Positions 1 to 8,810 of a stretch of DNA of 64,000 nt are shown here, one piece after another (the stretch's first letter is position 1; each line of letters starts with the position of its first letter). Both the position numbers and the translations under genes were made by a program. Location of the stretch: positions 558,001-622,000 of the forward strand of contig CAYSQJ010000001.1 of NCBI GenBank assembly GCA_964433345.1, read 5' to 3'. This DNA comes from Ga0077527 sp964433345. Its GTDB lineage: Bacteria > Pseudomonadota > Gammaproteobacteria > Burkholderiales > SG8-41. The notes beneath the pieces were generated by a model that was not told where the DNA came from, ran no database searches, and worked only from the letters and a program-made list of their open reading frames with translations.

Positions 1-253
<253 letters not shown>

Positions 254-289
254 GATTGCGCCCGGTATAGCGGGTGAAGGCCGGAACGC

Positions 290-366
<77 letters not shown>

Positions 367-397
367 GCAGTGCCGCGGCCGGAACGACCCCCATGAC

Positions 398-424
398 AAC
401 CGGGGCGTCCGGCCCCGGGGTTTG
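398..424 (+). terminator. Weak hairpin after the tRNA gene
   Basis: CCGGGGC (400-406) pairs with GCCCCGG (412-418) around a 5-nt loop, followed only by GGTTTG. This is a possible terminator for the tRNA transcript, but the T tract is poor. It lies just ahead of the ribosome binding site of the next gene. Confidence 0.35.
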
Positions 425-447
425 AGGTTCGCAAGGAGGAGTGGAGC

Positions 448-1257
448 ATGGCCGGATCTGTTACGGCTGAAAATCCCGTGAAGAAGATGATGCTTGCCGG
501 CAGGGTGGCGCTGGGCATGAATGTGCGTCTGGCGCGCTCCGGCGACATTGCGCGGATCGCCAAGTCGAGCGGACACGACTTCATATTCATCGACACCCAG
601 CACTCGCTGTTTAATCTCGAGACCATCGGCCATATCGCCCAGGCCGCGCTCGGCTGCGGCATCGCGCCGCTGGTCAGGGTGCGCAGCTGCGACGATCCTG
701 ACACCTCCCTGTTGCTCGACAACGGCGTCACCGGCATCGTGTTTCCGGACATCAGCACCGCCGACGAGGCCAGGCGCGCGGTCAACCGCGCGAAATTTCC
801 ACCGGTCGGCCGCCGTTCGGTGGTCGGCGGTTATGCCCTGTTTGACTATCGCGCGATGCCGGTGTCTGAGGCGGTGTCCCTGCTGCAGGACAGCACGCTG
901 GTGGCCTGCATGATCGAGACCCCGGCCGGGGTCGACAACATCGATGCCATCGCCGCGGTTGAAGGGGTCGATGTGATCCACATCGGCATCAATGATCTTC
1001 TCACCGCGATGGGCAAGCCCGGGCAATTCGGCGATGCCGAAGCCGCCGCGGCCATCGAGAAAGTGATCGCTACTACCCTGCGCCATGGAAAAATCGCCGG
1101 AGTTGGCGGCGACCGTCATCTGCCGCGACAAATGGACTACATCCGCCGCGGCGCGCGCTTCATCACCACCAACAGTGAAATCGCATTCATCATGGCTGAG
1201 GCCTCGCGGGTTACCGGTGAGCTTCGGCAGGCGTTGCAGTCCGGCGTGCCGGCCTGA
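448..1257 (+). CDS. HpcH/HpaI family aldolase/citrate lyase-type protein
   Basis: A 269-residue class II pyruvate aldolase-type TIM barrel. Such enzymes cleave 4-hydroxy-2-oxo acids to pyruvate or oxaloacetate plus an aldehyde, using a divalent metal. Residues that match the HpcH active-site pattern are His52 (IDTQHS), Arg78 (RVRS), metal ligand Glu157 (MIETPAG) and metal ligand Asp183 (IGINDL). The start is well set: AAGGAGG at 433-439 lies 8 bases before the ATG. A Bug-type solute receptor follows after 38 bp, so the two may form a small catabolic operon for an aromatic or hydroxy-acid substrate; the substrate itself cannot be read from the sequence. Confidence 0.88.
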   Translation: MAGSVTAENPVKKMMLAGRVALGMNVRLARSGDIARIAKSSGHDFIFIDTQHSLFNLETIGHIAQAALGCGIAPLVRVRSCDDPDTSLLLDNGVTGIVFPDISTADEARRAVNRAKFPPVGRRSVVGGYALFDYRAMPVSEAVSLLQDSTLVACMIETPAGVDNIDAIAAVEGVDVIHIGINDLLTAMGKPGQFGDAEAAAAIEKVIATTLRHGKIAGVGGDRHLPRQMDYIRRGARFITTNSEIAFIMAEASRVTGELRQALQSGVPA

Positions 1258-1295
1258 TTCAAGTGGTTGTTTATTTTGATAAAAGAGGAAAAATC

Positions 1296-2276
1296 ATGGC
1301 AAAAATCCTGAAGCCGGCGACAGCCGGCATGATCGCGGCAGTGATGGCACTGCCGGTTGTCGCGCAGGCGCAGGCCAACTGGTCGCCGACCAAGCCGATA
1401 CGGATGATCGTGCCGTTTCCGCCGGGCGGCAGCAACGACATCGTCGGCCGCCTTGTTTCCAATGATCTGAGCCCGCTGCTCGGCCAGCAAGTAGTGGTCG
1501 ACAACCGTGGCGGCGCCGGCGGCATCATCGGCTCCGAAATCGCGGCCAATTCCCAGGCCGATGGCCATACGCTGCTGATCGCTTCGGTGGCTTTTGCCTA
1601 CAATCCGTCAATCTACAAATCGAAGGTGCGCTTCGACCCGGAGAAATCGTTCACGCCCATCGCGCTGATCGGCACCGGCCCCAGCGCACTGACCGTGAAT
1701 CCGAAAATGCCGGCAAAGAGCACCAAGGAACTGCTCGACATGGCCAAGGCCAAGCCGGGCGTGCTGAATTACGCCACCGCGGGCATCGGCAGCTTCCAGC
1801 ACCTGAGCACGGAAATGCTGAAATTGAAGGCGAAAATCGACATCACCCACATCCCGTTCAAGGGCGGCGGCCCGGCGATGGCCGACGTGATTGCCGGCAA
1901 CACCCAGATCACGATGGGTTCGCTGCTGCAGCTGGTTCCGCATATCCAGGGCAACCGGCTCCGCCTGCTGGCCGTGGGCAGCGCCAAGCGCAACGGCGCC
2001 TTCCCCAATACGCCGACGGTTGCCGAAACGGTTCCGGGCTATGAAGCGAACAACTGGTGGGGCATCCTCGCGCCTGCCGGCATTCCTGCGGCTGCGGTGC
2101 GCACGCTTGAGGCGGCGGTGAAGAAGGTTGTCGAGAACCCGGAGATGCAGAAGAAATTTGATTCCCAGGGTGCCGAGGTGGCGTACATGAATTCCGCTGC
2201 CTATACCAAGTTCATACGCGCCGAGACGGCCAAGTGGTCGGCGGTCGTGCGCGACGCCGGTATCAAGGCGGAGTAA
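1296..2276 (+). CDS. Bug/TctC-family periplasmic solute-binding protein
   Basis: A 326-residue extracytoplasmic receptor of the tripartite tricarboxylate transporter (TTT) type. It has an N-terminal signal peptide (positive start, hydrophobic core, cleavage after VVAQA near residue 25), then the family signature PIRMIVPFPPGGSNDIVGR and later IPFKGGGPAM. Members bind small carboxylates in a Venus-flytrap fold. The ATG at 1296 is preferred over an upstream GTG at 1263 because AGAGGA lies just before it and the signal peptide begins there. No TctA or TctB partner is adjacent, which is usual for the expanded Bug family in Burkholderiales. A strong terminator follows. Confidence 0.92.
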   Translation: MAKILKPATAGMIAAVMALPVVAQAQANWSPTKPIRMIVPFPPGGSNDIVGRLVSNDLSPLLGQQVVVDNRGGAGGIIGSEIAANSQADGHTLLIASVAFAYNPSIYKSKVRFDPEKSFTPIALIGTGPSALTVNPKMPAKSTKELLDMAKAKPGVLNYATAGIGSFQHLSTEMLKLKAKIDITHIPFKGGGPAMADVIAGNTQITMGSLLQLVPHIQGNRLRLLAVGSAKRNGAFPNTPTVAETVPGYEANNWWGILAPAGIPAAAVRTLEAAVKKVVENPEMQKKFDSQGAEVAYMNSAAYTKFIRAETAKWSAVVRDAGIKAE

Positions 2277-2290
2277 GCCAACAGTCTGAC

Positions 2291-2315
2291 AGGGCGGCCT
2301 TGCCGCCCTTTTTTT
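2291..2315 (+). terminator. Rho-independent terminator
   Basis: AGGGCGGC (2291-2298) pairs with GCCGCCCT (2302-2309) around a 3-nt loop, followed by a run of T to 2315. It ends transcription of the Bug receptor gene. The next gene starts only 14 bases after the T tract, so that gene either depends on read-through or has a promoter overlapping this region. Confidence 0.9.
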
Positions 2316-2328
2316 CGGGAGAGAGAAC

Positions 2329-3300
2329 ATGCCGCATGTCATACGCATTCACCAGAACGGCGGTCCGGAACAGATGAAATGGGAGGAAGTTGCCGTTGCT
2401 GATCCCGGACCGGGGGAGGTCCGCGTCCGCAATACCGCGGTCGGGCTGAACTACATCGATACCTATCATCGCTCCGGGCTGTATCCGTTGCCGCTGCCGC
2501 TGGTGCTCGGCTCAGAGGGTGCGGGGGTCGTCGAGGCCGTCGGGCCTCGGGTCAGGGAATTCAAGGTCGGCGATCGTGTTGCTTATGCGCAGCCCATCGG
2601 CGCCTATGCCGAAGTGCTGATCCGTCCGGTTGCGCGGCTGGTGAAAATTCCCGCGGGCATCAAGGACGAAACCGCCGCGGCGATGATGCTCAAGGGCATG
2701 ACGGCCTGGTATCTGTGCCGCCGCACCTATCGGGTCAAGAAGGGCGACACCATTGTCGTTCATGCCGCCGCCGGCGGCGTCGGCCAGATCCTCTGCCAGT
2801 GGGCCAGACACCTCGGCGCCACGGTGATCGGCACGGTCGGCAGCGACGAGAAGGTTCCGCTGGCGAAGAAGGTGGGCTGCAAGCACGTGGTGGTGATGTC
2901 GCGTGAAAACCTGCCGGAACGCGTGAAAGCCCTCACCAAGGGCAAGGGCGTGCCGGTGGTCTACGACGGCGTGGGCAAGGACACCTTCATGGCCTCGCTG
3001 GACTGCCTGTCGCCGCTGGGCCTGATGGTGAGTTTCGGCAATGCCTCCGGCGCCGTGGCCCCGGTCAACATCGGCATCCTCGCGCAGAAGGGTTCGCTGT
3101 TCCTGACCCGGCCGACGCTGGTGAACTACACCTCGGCGCGTGAGGACCTGCTGACTGCCGCGCGGGAGTTGTTTGCGGTGGTAAAAAAAGGTGCCGTGAA
3201 AATCACCATCAACCAGCGCTATCCCTTGCGTGAAGCGGCGCAGGCGCACCGCGACCTGGAGTCGCGGAAAACCACCGGCTCCACGGTGTTGCTGCCCTGA
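2329..3300 (+). CDS. NAD(P)H:quinone oxidoreductase, zeta-crystallin/Qor-like MDR family
   Basis: A 323-residue medium-chain dehydrogenase/reductase without zinc ligands. The N-terminal GroES-like domain has the quinone oxidoreductase signature NYIDTYHRSGLYP (41-53) and the segment LGSEGAGVVEAVG. The Rossmann domain carries AAGGVG (147-152) for NADPH binding. Such enzymes reduce quinones or alpha,beta-unsaturated carbonyls in the cytosol. The length matches E. coli Qor (about 327 residues). GGGAGAGAG just before the ATG serves as ribosome binding site. The gene sits immediately downstream of the preceding terminator, and no operon partner is obvious. Confidence 0.9.
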   Translation: MPHVIRIHQNGGPEQMKWEEVAVADPGPGEVRVRNTAVGLNYIDTYHRSGLYPLPLPLVLGSEGAGVVEAVGPRVREFKVGDRVAYAQPIGAYAEVLIRPVARLVKIPAGIKDETAAAMMLKGMTAWYLCRRTYRVKKGDTIVVHAAAGGVGQILCQWARHLGATVIGTVGSDEKVPLAKKVGCKHVVVMSRENLPERVKALTKGKGVPVVYDGVGKDTFMASLDCLSPLGLMVSFGNASGAVAPVNIGILAQKGSLFLTRPTLVNYTSAREDLLTAARELFAVVKKGAVKITINQRYPLREAAQAHRDLESRKTTGSTVLLP

Positions 3301-3523
3301 TCCTGGCCGGGCGTGGCATCGACGATGCCGCGCCCTGTCCGCAATTCCGGAATGAATGACTGCCGGATCCGGGCTCCGGCATGCCGCATCCCCGTCGCGG
3401 TCCTGCCGGGCGCCCTGAACGACCGGAAAGCATCGGGGTCATACTCCAGAACCGCGGAAACCGCGATGACGGGCATGCCTGTTCCGTCACTGATCCGCAA
3501 TTGCCACCTGTCAGGATGACTGC

Positions 3524-3892
3524 ATGAATACACGAGCATGGATTTTTGCCGGTCTCGCGCTGGCAGCAGGATGGGCGCAGGCACAAGCGCAGGTGCCGGT
3601 TGAAGAGCCGAACCGTGCCGTGCAGCAGGGGCAGCACCGCGCCGGCATGGCCCATCGCGAGTTGCAGCAGGCGCGTTACGAAGCGAAGCTTGCCGAGCAG
3701 GATGTGCTGAATCTGCGCGACGCCCACGCGACGGCGCAACGGCAGGCCGACCACTACAAGCGCGAACTGGAAGCTGCCGAAAAGGCGCAGGCCACTGCCC
3801 GTGCCCGACTATCCGCTGCGCAGCAGGCCTATGACCAGGCGGTCAGCGCAGTCGATGCGGCGCACCGCAGCAAGCCGGGCGCCGGGAAATGA
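3524..3892 (+). CDS. Secreted coiled-coil protein of unknown function
   Basis: A 122-residue protein with a signal peptide (MNTRAWIFAGLALAAGWAQA) followed by a charged helical stretch from about residue 30 to 115 rich in Ala, Gln, Glu and Lys. Heptad-like spacing (KLAEQDVLNLRDAHATAQRQ, ELEAAEKAQATARARL) suggests a coiled coil. No enzymatic motif or cysteine is present. Small periplasmic helical proteins of this kind occur near cell-envelope genes, but I recognise no family. The upstream 223 bp (3301-3523) hold no convincing gene. Its stop lies 12 bp from the convergent SDR gene, with no visible terminator between them. Confidence 0.65.
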   Translation: MNTRAWIFAGLALAAGWAQAQAQVPVEEPNRAVQQGQHRAGMAHRELQQARYEAKLAEQDVLNLRDAHATAQRQADHYKRELEAAEKAQATARARLSAAQQAYDQAVSAVDAAHRSKPGAGK

Positions 3893-3904
3893 CCGGGTTG
3901 CCGT

Positions 3905-4681
3905 TCAGGCGCGGCGGCTGCTCGCGCCGCCGTCAACGGTGATGATCGTGCCCGTCGTGTAGCCCGACAGCGGCGAGCACAGGAACGCCACCAGGGCTCC
4001 AATTTCCTCGACCGTGGCCATGCGGCCAAACGGTGACTTGCTGACCAGTTCCTGCCAGCGCTCGGCGTTGCCGAGTTCCCGGGCGGCGCGTTCCCGCAGC
4101 CGTTTCACCGCCCGGTCGGTGGCGGTGCCCCCGGGATTGATGCCGACCACCCGCACGCCGAATTCCGGGCTTTCCGCGCCCAGTGCACGGGTGAAAGCCA
4201 TCAGCGCGGCGTTGCCCATGCTGCCCGCGATGTAGCTCGCCACCGGGCGCTCGCCCGCGGCGCCGATCACATTGACGACGACGCCGCTGCCGCGCTCGCG
4301 CATCCGCGCGTAGATCTCGCGCGTGATGTCGATGAATCCGAATACCTTGAGATCCCAGGATTTTTTCCAGGTCTCATCGTCGAGGGTGTCCAATGTGCCC
4401 TGGGGAATCGAACCGGCGTTGTTGACCAGGAAATCGACGTCGCGGTATTCCCGCGCCAGCGCGACCGCGTTGCTGGCGACGGACAGGTCCAGCGCATGAC
4501 AATGCACGGCTACCGTATGCTCCGCGGTGATTTGCGCTTTCGCGGCATCAAGGTCCGCCGCGCTGCGTGCGGCGAGGTGGAGGTTGCAGCCTTCCTGCGC
4601 GAGGAGGCGGGCGGCGCCGAGGCCGATGCCGCGGGATCCGCCGGTGATCAATGCGCACTTGCCTTTCAGTTGCAGATCCAT
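3905..4681 (-). CDS. SDR-family protein with an altered catalytic triad
   Basis: A 258-residue short-chain dehydrogenase/reductase fold. The NAD(P) motif TGGSRGIG (13-20) and NNAG (87-90) are intact, and the C-terminal GTIITVDGG is typical. The active site is unusual. Where classical SDRs have Ser, and Tyr-x-x-x-Lys before the AAL helix, this protein has Ile139/Gly140, Gly153 and Asn157 (the stretch GSMGNAALMAF). A tyrosine at 150 is out of register by three positions. It may therefore bind nucleotide without ordinary reductase chemistry, or belong to an SDR subgroup with different chemistry. Transcribed alone, convergent with the coiled-coil gene. Confidence 0.85.
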   Translation of the reverse strand: MDLQLKGKCALITGGSRGIGLGAARLLAQEGCNLHLAARSAADLDAAKAQITAEHTVAVHCHALDLSVASNAVALAREYRDVDFLVNNAGSIPQGTLDTLDDETWKKSWDLKVFGFIDITREIYARMRERGSGVVVNVIGAAGERPVASYIAGSMGNAALMAFTRALGAESPEFGVRVVGINPGGTATDRAVKRLRERAARELGNAERWQELVSKSPFGRMATVEEIGALVAFLCSPLSGYTTGTIITVDGGASSRRA

Positions 4682-4863
4682 TTTTTCACTCCACTGTCGT
4701 GAATTGGCGACGGCTGCGGCATGTTAACACCGCGAACATGTTGCGCGGTCAACCACTGCCTGCGCGCCGCGTTACAGCATCACGACCCGAAACCTTCGGG
4801 TTGCATCGCGATCATGCGAGCCGATGTCGGAAATAACCGATGTCCAAAATACATGGAGAAATC

Positions 4864-5130
4864 ATGACCAGACTGCTGACCACACTGCTTGCCGCCGGAT
4901 TTACCGCAATCACTTTCAACGCTGTTGCGCAGACCGCGCCCGCACCGGCCAAAGCCGATCCGGCGAAGGCCACACCGGCCACACCGGCGAAGGCCGATGC
5001 CGCAAAGGCGACGCCTGCGACACCGGCAACGCCGCCTTCCGCTGAAGCCAAGGCCGACAAGCCGAAAAAGGCGAAGGCGTCGACCAAGAAAAAGGCCAAG
5101 GCCAAGAGCACCAAGAAGAAAGCTGGCTGA
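4864..5130 (+). CDS. Small secreted Lys/Ala/Pro-rich low-complexity protein
   Basis: An 88-residue protein. A signal peptide (MTRLLTTLLAAGFTAITFNAVAQ) precedes a low-complexity region with repeated A-T-P-A and A-K-A-D units and a strongly basic tail (KKAKAS, TKKKAKAKS). It resembles acid-shock or histone-H1-like periplasmic proteins in composition only. The start at 4864 is favoured because GGAG lies 5 bases upstream; an in-frame ATG at 4840 has no ribosome binding site and would hide the signal peptide. A perfect-palindrome terminator follows about 50 bp downstream. Confidence 0.68.
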   Translation: MTRLLTTLLAAGFTAITFNAVAQTAPAPAKADPAKATPATPAKADAAKATPATPATPPSAEAKADKPKKAKASTKKKAKAKSTKKKAG

Positions 5131-5182
5131 GAACCGGCCATAGCGGGCGCCGTCGCGGCTGGCGGCGCGCTACAATCGGAGA

Positions 5183-5211
5183 GGCAGGCGCATGCGCCTG
5201 CCTTCTTTTTT
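5183..5211 (+). terminator. Rho-independent terminator with a 20-bp perfect palindrome
   Basis: GGCAGGCGCA (5183-5192) is followed directly by its reverse complement TGCGCCTGCC (5193-5202), then TTCTTTTTT. It terminates the small basic protein gene. It also isolates the PLP enzyme gene that starts at 5243. Confidence 0.88.
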
Positions 5212-5242
5212 CGACGATTTCTTAAAAATATCAATATAATCA

Positions 5243-6379
5243 ATGATTTATATAGACTCCGCAAATGGTGCGCAATATTCCACGGACAGCGCGCGCTGGT
5301 GCGGTGACTCCGGTGCCTATCTGAATCTGGCACCCGGATCAGGCATGACCCGCGATGCCATCCGGCGCGACCTGCGTTCGGTCTGGCGCTACGCTGCCGC
5401 GATCGGTGTCGATCTGCGCAGCGCCATCTCGCTGGGAGAGGGCGGCACGCCGCTGCTTGAGCGTGCATGGAAGGACGTACCCGTGCAGTTCAAGCTGGAG
5501 TTCATGATGCCGACGGGTTCGTTCAAGGATCGCGGCATGACGGTGATGGTCAGCTACCTGAAAAGCCGCGGCATCGATCACGTGCTCGAGGATTCCTCGG
5601 GCAATGCTGGGGCCTCGCTGTCGGCGTACGCTGCCGCGGCGGGCATGCGTTGCCGCATCCTGGTTCCTGAGAGTGCGTCTTATCCCAAGATTGCGCAGAT
5701 TGCCGCCTGTGGCGCCGATGTCGTGACCGTGCGCGGTTCGCGCCAGGATGTCGCTGATGCGGCGCTGCGGATGAGTGGCGAGATTTTCTACGCCAGCCAC
5801 AACTGGCAGCCGTTCTTCATCGAGGGCACCAAGACCCTGGCCTACGAACTCTGGGAATCACTGGGTTTTCGCGCGCCCGACAACGTGGTGACGCCGCTGG
5901 GTTACGGCAGCAACGTGCTGGGCCTGGATCGCGGTTTTGACGAACTGCTGCGCAACGGCGAAATCGCCAAACGGCCGCGCATCTTCGGCGTGCAGGCCGC
6001 GAACTGCGCACCCTGCCATGCGGCCTGGCTGTCCGGAGGCGAGGAGCCGGTGCGGGTGACGGTGACACCGACCGTGGCAGAAGGCATTGCCTCGGCGCAG
6101 CCGACGCGGCTGCGCGAAGTACTGCAGGCGGTGCGCCGCTCCGATGGCGCGATTGCCGCGGTCAGCGAGGATGAGATCGTTGCCGCGTTGCGCGGGTTGG
6201 CGCACATGGGGCTTTATGTCGAGCCGACCTGCGCCGCCGCCGCGGCGGGCCTGACGCAGTGGCTTGCGTCCGGCACGATTCGCCGAGACGAAACCACGGT
6301 CGTCGTGCTCACCGGCAGCGGACTGAAGAGTTCGGAGCGCATCGGCCAGCTGCTCGGTCTGCAGCCGCGCATGATGTGA
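5243..6379 (+). CDS. Threonine synthase-like PLP-dependent enzyme (fold type II)
   Basis: A 378-residue fold-type II PLP enzyme. The Schiff-base lysine is Lys95 in PTGSFKDRG; the phosphate loop is SSGNAGASLSAYAAAAGM; a glycine-rich loop lies near the C terminus (VVVLTGSGLKSS). The first 30 residues (Y-S-T-D-S-A-R-W-C-G ... Y-L-N-L) mirror the small zinc-ribbon-like head of threonine synthases, but only one cysteine remains, so zinc binding is unlikely. That resemblance supports the ATG at 5243 despite the absence of a Shine-Dalgarno sequence. No thr genes are adjacent, so it could be a threonine synthase paralogue, a diaminopropionate-type lyase or another beta-eliminating enzyme. Confidence 0.85.
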   Translation: MIYIDSANGAQYSTDSARWCGDSGAYLNLAPGSGMTRDAIRRDLRSVWRYAAAIGVDLRSAISLGEGGTPLLERAWKDVPVQFKLEFMMPTGSFKDRGMTVMVSYLKSRGIDHVLEDSSGNAGASLSAYAAAAGMRCRILVPESASYPKIAQIAACGADVVTVRGSRQDVADAALRMSGEIFYASHNWQPFFIEGTKTLAYELWESLGFRAPDNVVTPLGYGSNVLGLDRGFDELLRNGEIAKRPRIFGVQAANCAPCHAAWLSGGEEPVRVTVTPTVAEGIASAQPTRLREVLQAVRRSDGAIAAVSEDEIVAALRGLAHMGLYVEPTCAAAAAGLTQWLASGTIRRDETTVVVLTGSGLKSSERIGQLLGLQPRMM

Positions 6380-6423
6380 GGAGGATCACCTGCGCTCGCA
6401 TGATGGACCGCGGCGCGACTTTC

Positions 6424-6453
6424 TTGACAGTTCTCGGGAGCGGCGCCTAGATT
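6424..6453 (+). promoter_or_regulatory. Sigma-70 promoter of the enolase-superfamily gene
   Basis: A consensus -35 TTGACA (6424-6429) and a -10 TAGATT (6448-6453) are separated by 18 bp. The predicted start of transcription is near 6460, giving a leader of about 40 nt. Confidence 0.7.
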
Positions 6454-6498
6454 CTTGCCCTTCCGCAGTTATTTCCATCAGGACACAGGAACGCATTC

Positions 6499-7656
6499 AT
6501 GAAAATCACCGCCGTCAAAAGCTATGCCGTGCATCCGGGCTGGCGCAAGAACCTCATTTTCGTCAAGGTCGAGACTGACGCCGGCATCCACGGCTGGGGC
6601 GAGGCCTACTCGCAGTACGATCGCGACACCGCGGTGATGGCGCAGCTCAATGCGCTGGGTCCCTACATGGTTGGCCGCAGTCCCTTCGACATCAAGCACT
6701 TCACCCAGTTTGCCTTTGACGACTACGCGGCGCGCCGCGGATCGGTGGAGCTGTTCTGCGCGATCAGCGGCATCGAGCAGGCGATGTGGGACATTGTCGG
6801 CAAGGCGGCGCAGCAACCGGTCTACAACCTGCTCGGCGGCAAGTACCGGGAGAAGATCCGCGTTTATGCCAACGGCTGGAGCTATGGCATGAAGGAGCCG
6901 GATGACTACGCCCGTGCCGCGGAGAAAGTGGTCAAGATGGGTTTTACGGCGATGAAGTTCGATCCGTTGCCGGCGCCGTGGCGCACCTATATCCCGAAGG
7001 AGCACGAGAAGCGCGCGGTCCGCGTCGTCAAGGCAATCCGCGATGCTGTCGGCCCCGATGTCGACCTGCTGATCGAGCAGCACCGCCGGCTGGCGCCGAT
7101 GCATGCCATCCGCCTCGACAGGCAGCTTGCCGAATTCGACCTCTACTGGATGGAGGAATCCTGCCAGGCCGAGTATCCGGACGAACTGGCGCTGATCCGC
7201 CGCGAGACCGGCATTCCGATGGTGATCGGCGAGGCTACTTACACCAAGACCGGCTTCCGTCCCTTGCTGGAGAAGCGTTCCGCCGACATCCTCAATCCGG
7301 ACGTGGCCTGCGTCGGCGGCATTCTGGAGCTGAAGGAGATTGCGGCGATGGCGGAATCTTTCCTGGTGGCCATGTCTCCGCACAATTACAACTCGACCCT
7401 GGTCGCACTGGCATCCACGGTGCACGCTTCGGCGACGATGCCGAACTTCATCATCACCGAATATTTCCTGCCCTTCGTCGAGTTCTGCGACAGGATTTCC
7501 CCCAACCAGCTCAAGCCGAAAAACGGTTACATCGAGCTGCCCACCGCGCCGGGACTCGGCGTGGACGTGCTGGAGGAGGAACTGAAAAAACACCCGGCCA
7601 AGGTTTATCCCGCGCGCAAGCTGCGTCAGCCCGCCGACGAGCCCGGCGGCATCTGA
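6499..7656 (+). CDS. Mandelate racemase/muconate lactonizing enzyme family dehydratase
   Basis: A 385-residue enolase-superfamily enzyme with an N-terminal capping domain and a TIM barrel. Metal ligands by alignment to the galactonate dehydratase pattern are Glu193 (LLIEQHRR, with His195), Glu219 (YWMEES) and Glu245 (MVIGEATY). The catalytic base on the other side is likely His295 (AMSPHNYNS). Such enzymes abstract the alpha proton of a carboxylate and usually dehydrate sugar acids. The first ligand is Glu rather than the more common Asp. The substrate is unknown. AGGA about 8 bases upstream supports the ATG. It ends 6 bp from the convergent CapA-type gene. Confidence 0.88.
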   Translation: MKITAVKSYAVHPGWRKNLIFVKVETDAGIHGWGEAYSQYDRDTAVMAQLNALGPYMVGRSPFDIKHFTQFAFDDYAARRGSVELFCAISGIEQAMWDIVGKAAQQPVYNLLGGKYREKIRVYANGWSYGMKEPDDYARAAEKVVKMGFTAMKFDPLPAPWRTYIPKEHEKRAVRVVKAIRDAVGPDVDLLIEQHRRLAPMHAIRLDRQLAEFDLYWMEESCQAEYPDELALIRRETGIPMVIGEATYTKTGFRPLLEKRSADILNPDVACVGGILELKEIAAMAESFLVAMSPHNYNSTLVALASTVHASATMPNFIITEYFLPFVEFCDRISPNQLKPKNGYIELPTAPGLGVDVLEEELKKHPAKVYPARKLRQPADEPGGI

Positions 7657-7662
7657 TCCGCT

Positions 7663-8709
7663 TCAGTCGGCGGCGGTGCGGAACAGCACCGCGTTGCCGC
7701 GGACTTCGAGACGGGTATTGAAAGGGGCGCTGCGCTTGCGCAGCGCCTCCAGTCCCGCCTGTTCGTCCCGGATGTCGCAGATCACCGTCTCGTTGCGGTC
7801 GTTGTGGCGGACGAACTCGAATCCGGCCTCGATGCTGCGGTCATTGCCGATCGTGACCCGCCCGATCATGCCCAGCCAGTCGCCGTGCTGGCGTCCGCCA
7901 TGCCCCGTGTGGAAGGAGAAGCTGCCAAGGCCGTAGTACACCGGCTTGCCCTTGTAGATTTCGACCGGCAACGCGTAATGCGGGCCGTGGCCGATGACGA
8001 TGTCGGCGCCGGCATCGACTGCTGCGTGGGCGATTTCCGTCATGTACTCCAGCACGTCCTCCTTGAAACCCCAGTGATGTGACGCGACCAGCACGTCAAC
8101 CTGCTTGCGCAGCGCACTGATTTCGGCGACATATTCAGCCAGGTATTTCGGATCGGCCCAGGTGACGATCACCGGCGGCACACCGGGCCGGTTGGCGGGC
8201 GGGATGTCCGGGTTAAGTTTGTACAGGGGCAACTGGTAGGCCGTGTGGCCGCGCAGTGCCGCGACGCCGGGACTCGTTTCGCCGGCCTCGTGGTTGGTCG
8301 GCCAGTAAACCGAGGTGCGCTGCAGGAAACCGTAACGCAGACCGTCGCGCTCGATGATGGCGGGAAGGCGGGCCCGCCTGCGGTCGAGACCGGCGCCGGT
8401 CGACGGAATGCCGAGTTTTCCGAGTTCCGAGATCGAGGCGCGGATCGCGTCGCTGCCGTAGTTGACGTTATTGGCGTTGCCGACGACATCGAAGCCCGCA
8501 ATCTGCAGGGCGCGGCCTGCCGCCGGCGAAGCGTAAAAACCCTCGTTGCCGACGGAGTGATCGCCCGGCGGCTCGTAAAGGCAGCACTCCAGATTGGCGA
8601 AACGCAGATCGGCCTTGCGCAATATGTCGGCCACCCGGTTGAAGGGCAGTTGCGGGTCAGCGACATGCATCAGGTTGATGTCACCGGCTAACAGCAGTGT
8701 TCGGGTCAC
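7663..8709 (-). CDS. CapA/PgsA-type metallophosphatase-fold protein
   Basis: A 348-residue protein of the CapA family (calcineurin-like metallophosphatase fold), known from poly-gamma-glutamate capsule systems but common as single genes. Motifs in order: GDINLM (metal Asp10), FANLECCLY, GNANN, HHWG and IGHGPHY with the GKPVYYGLGSFSF strand. The start is a GTG preceded by GGAG 8 bases upstream. No signal peptide or transmembrane anchor is visible, unlike capsule-linked CapA, so a cytosolic hydrolase is more likely. No capBC genes are nearby. Confidence 0.85.
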   Translation of the reverse strand: MTRTLLLAGDINLMHVADPQLPFNRVADILRKADLRFANLECCLYEPPGDHSVGNEGFYASPAAGRALQIAGFDVVGNANNVNYGSDAIRASISELGKLGIPSTGAGLDRRRARLPAIIERDGLRYGFLQRTSVYWPTNHEAGETSPGVAALRGHTAYQLPLYKLNPDIPPANRPGVPPVIVTWADPKYLAEYVAEISALRKQVDVLVASHHWGFKEDVLEYMTEIAHAAVDAGADIVIGHGPHYALPVEIYKGKPVYYGLGSFSFHTGHGGRQHGDWLGMIGRVTIGNDRSIEAGFEFVRHNDRNETVICDIRDEQAGLEALRKRSAPFNTRLEVRGNAVLFRTAAD

Positions 8710-8810
8710 GACGGGCGCTCCTGAATGTTGGCGTCCTCTGCGGACGGGCTCTCATTCTTGACGAATACGGGGGCTTCGGGGCTGAAGAATCCGCCTTGTG
8801 GATAGCCTTG

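Noticed and set aside
3301..3523. Small gene in the gap between the quinone oxidoreductase and the coiled-coil protein (68-codon frame at 3313-3519)
   Set aside because: No ribosome binding site, no signal peptide or domain, and overlapping frames of similar length on the other strand; looks like random open frame in GC-rich DNA.
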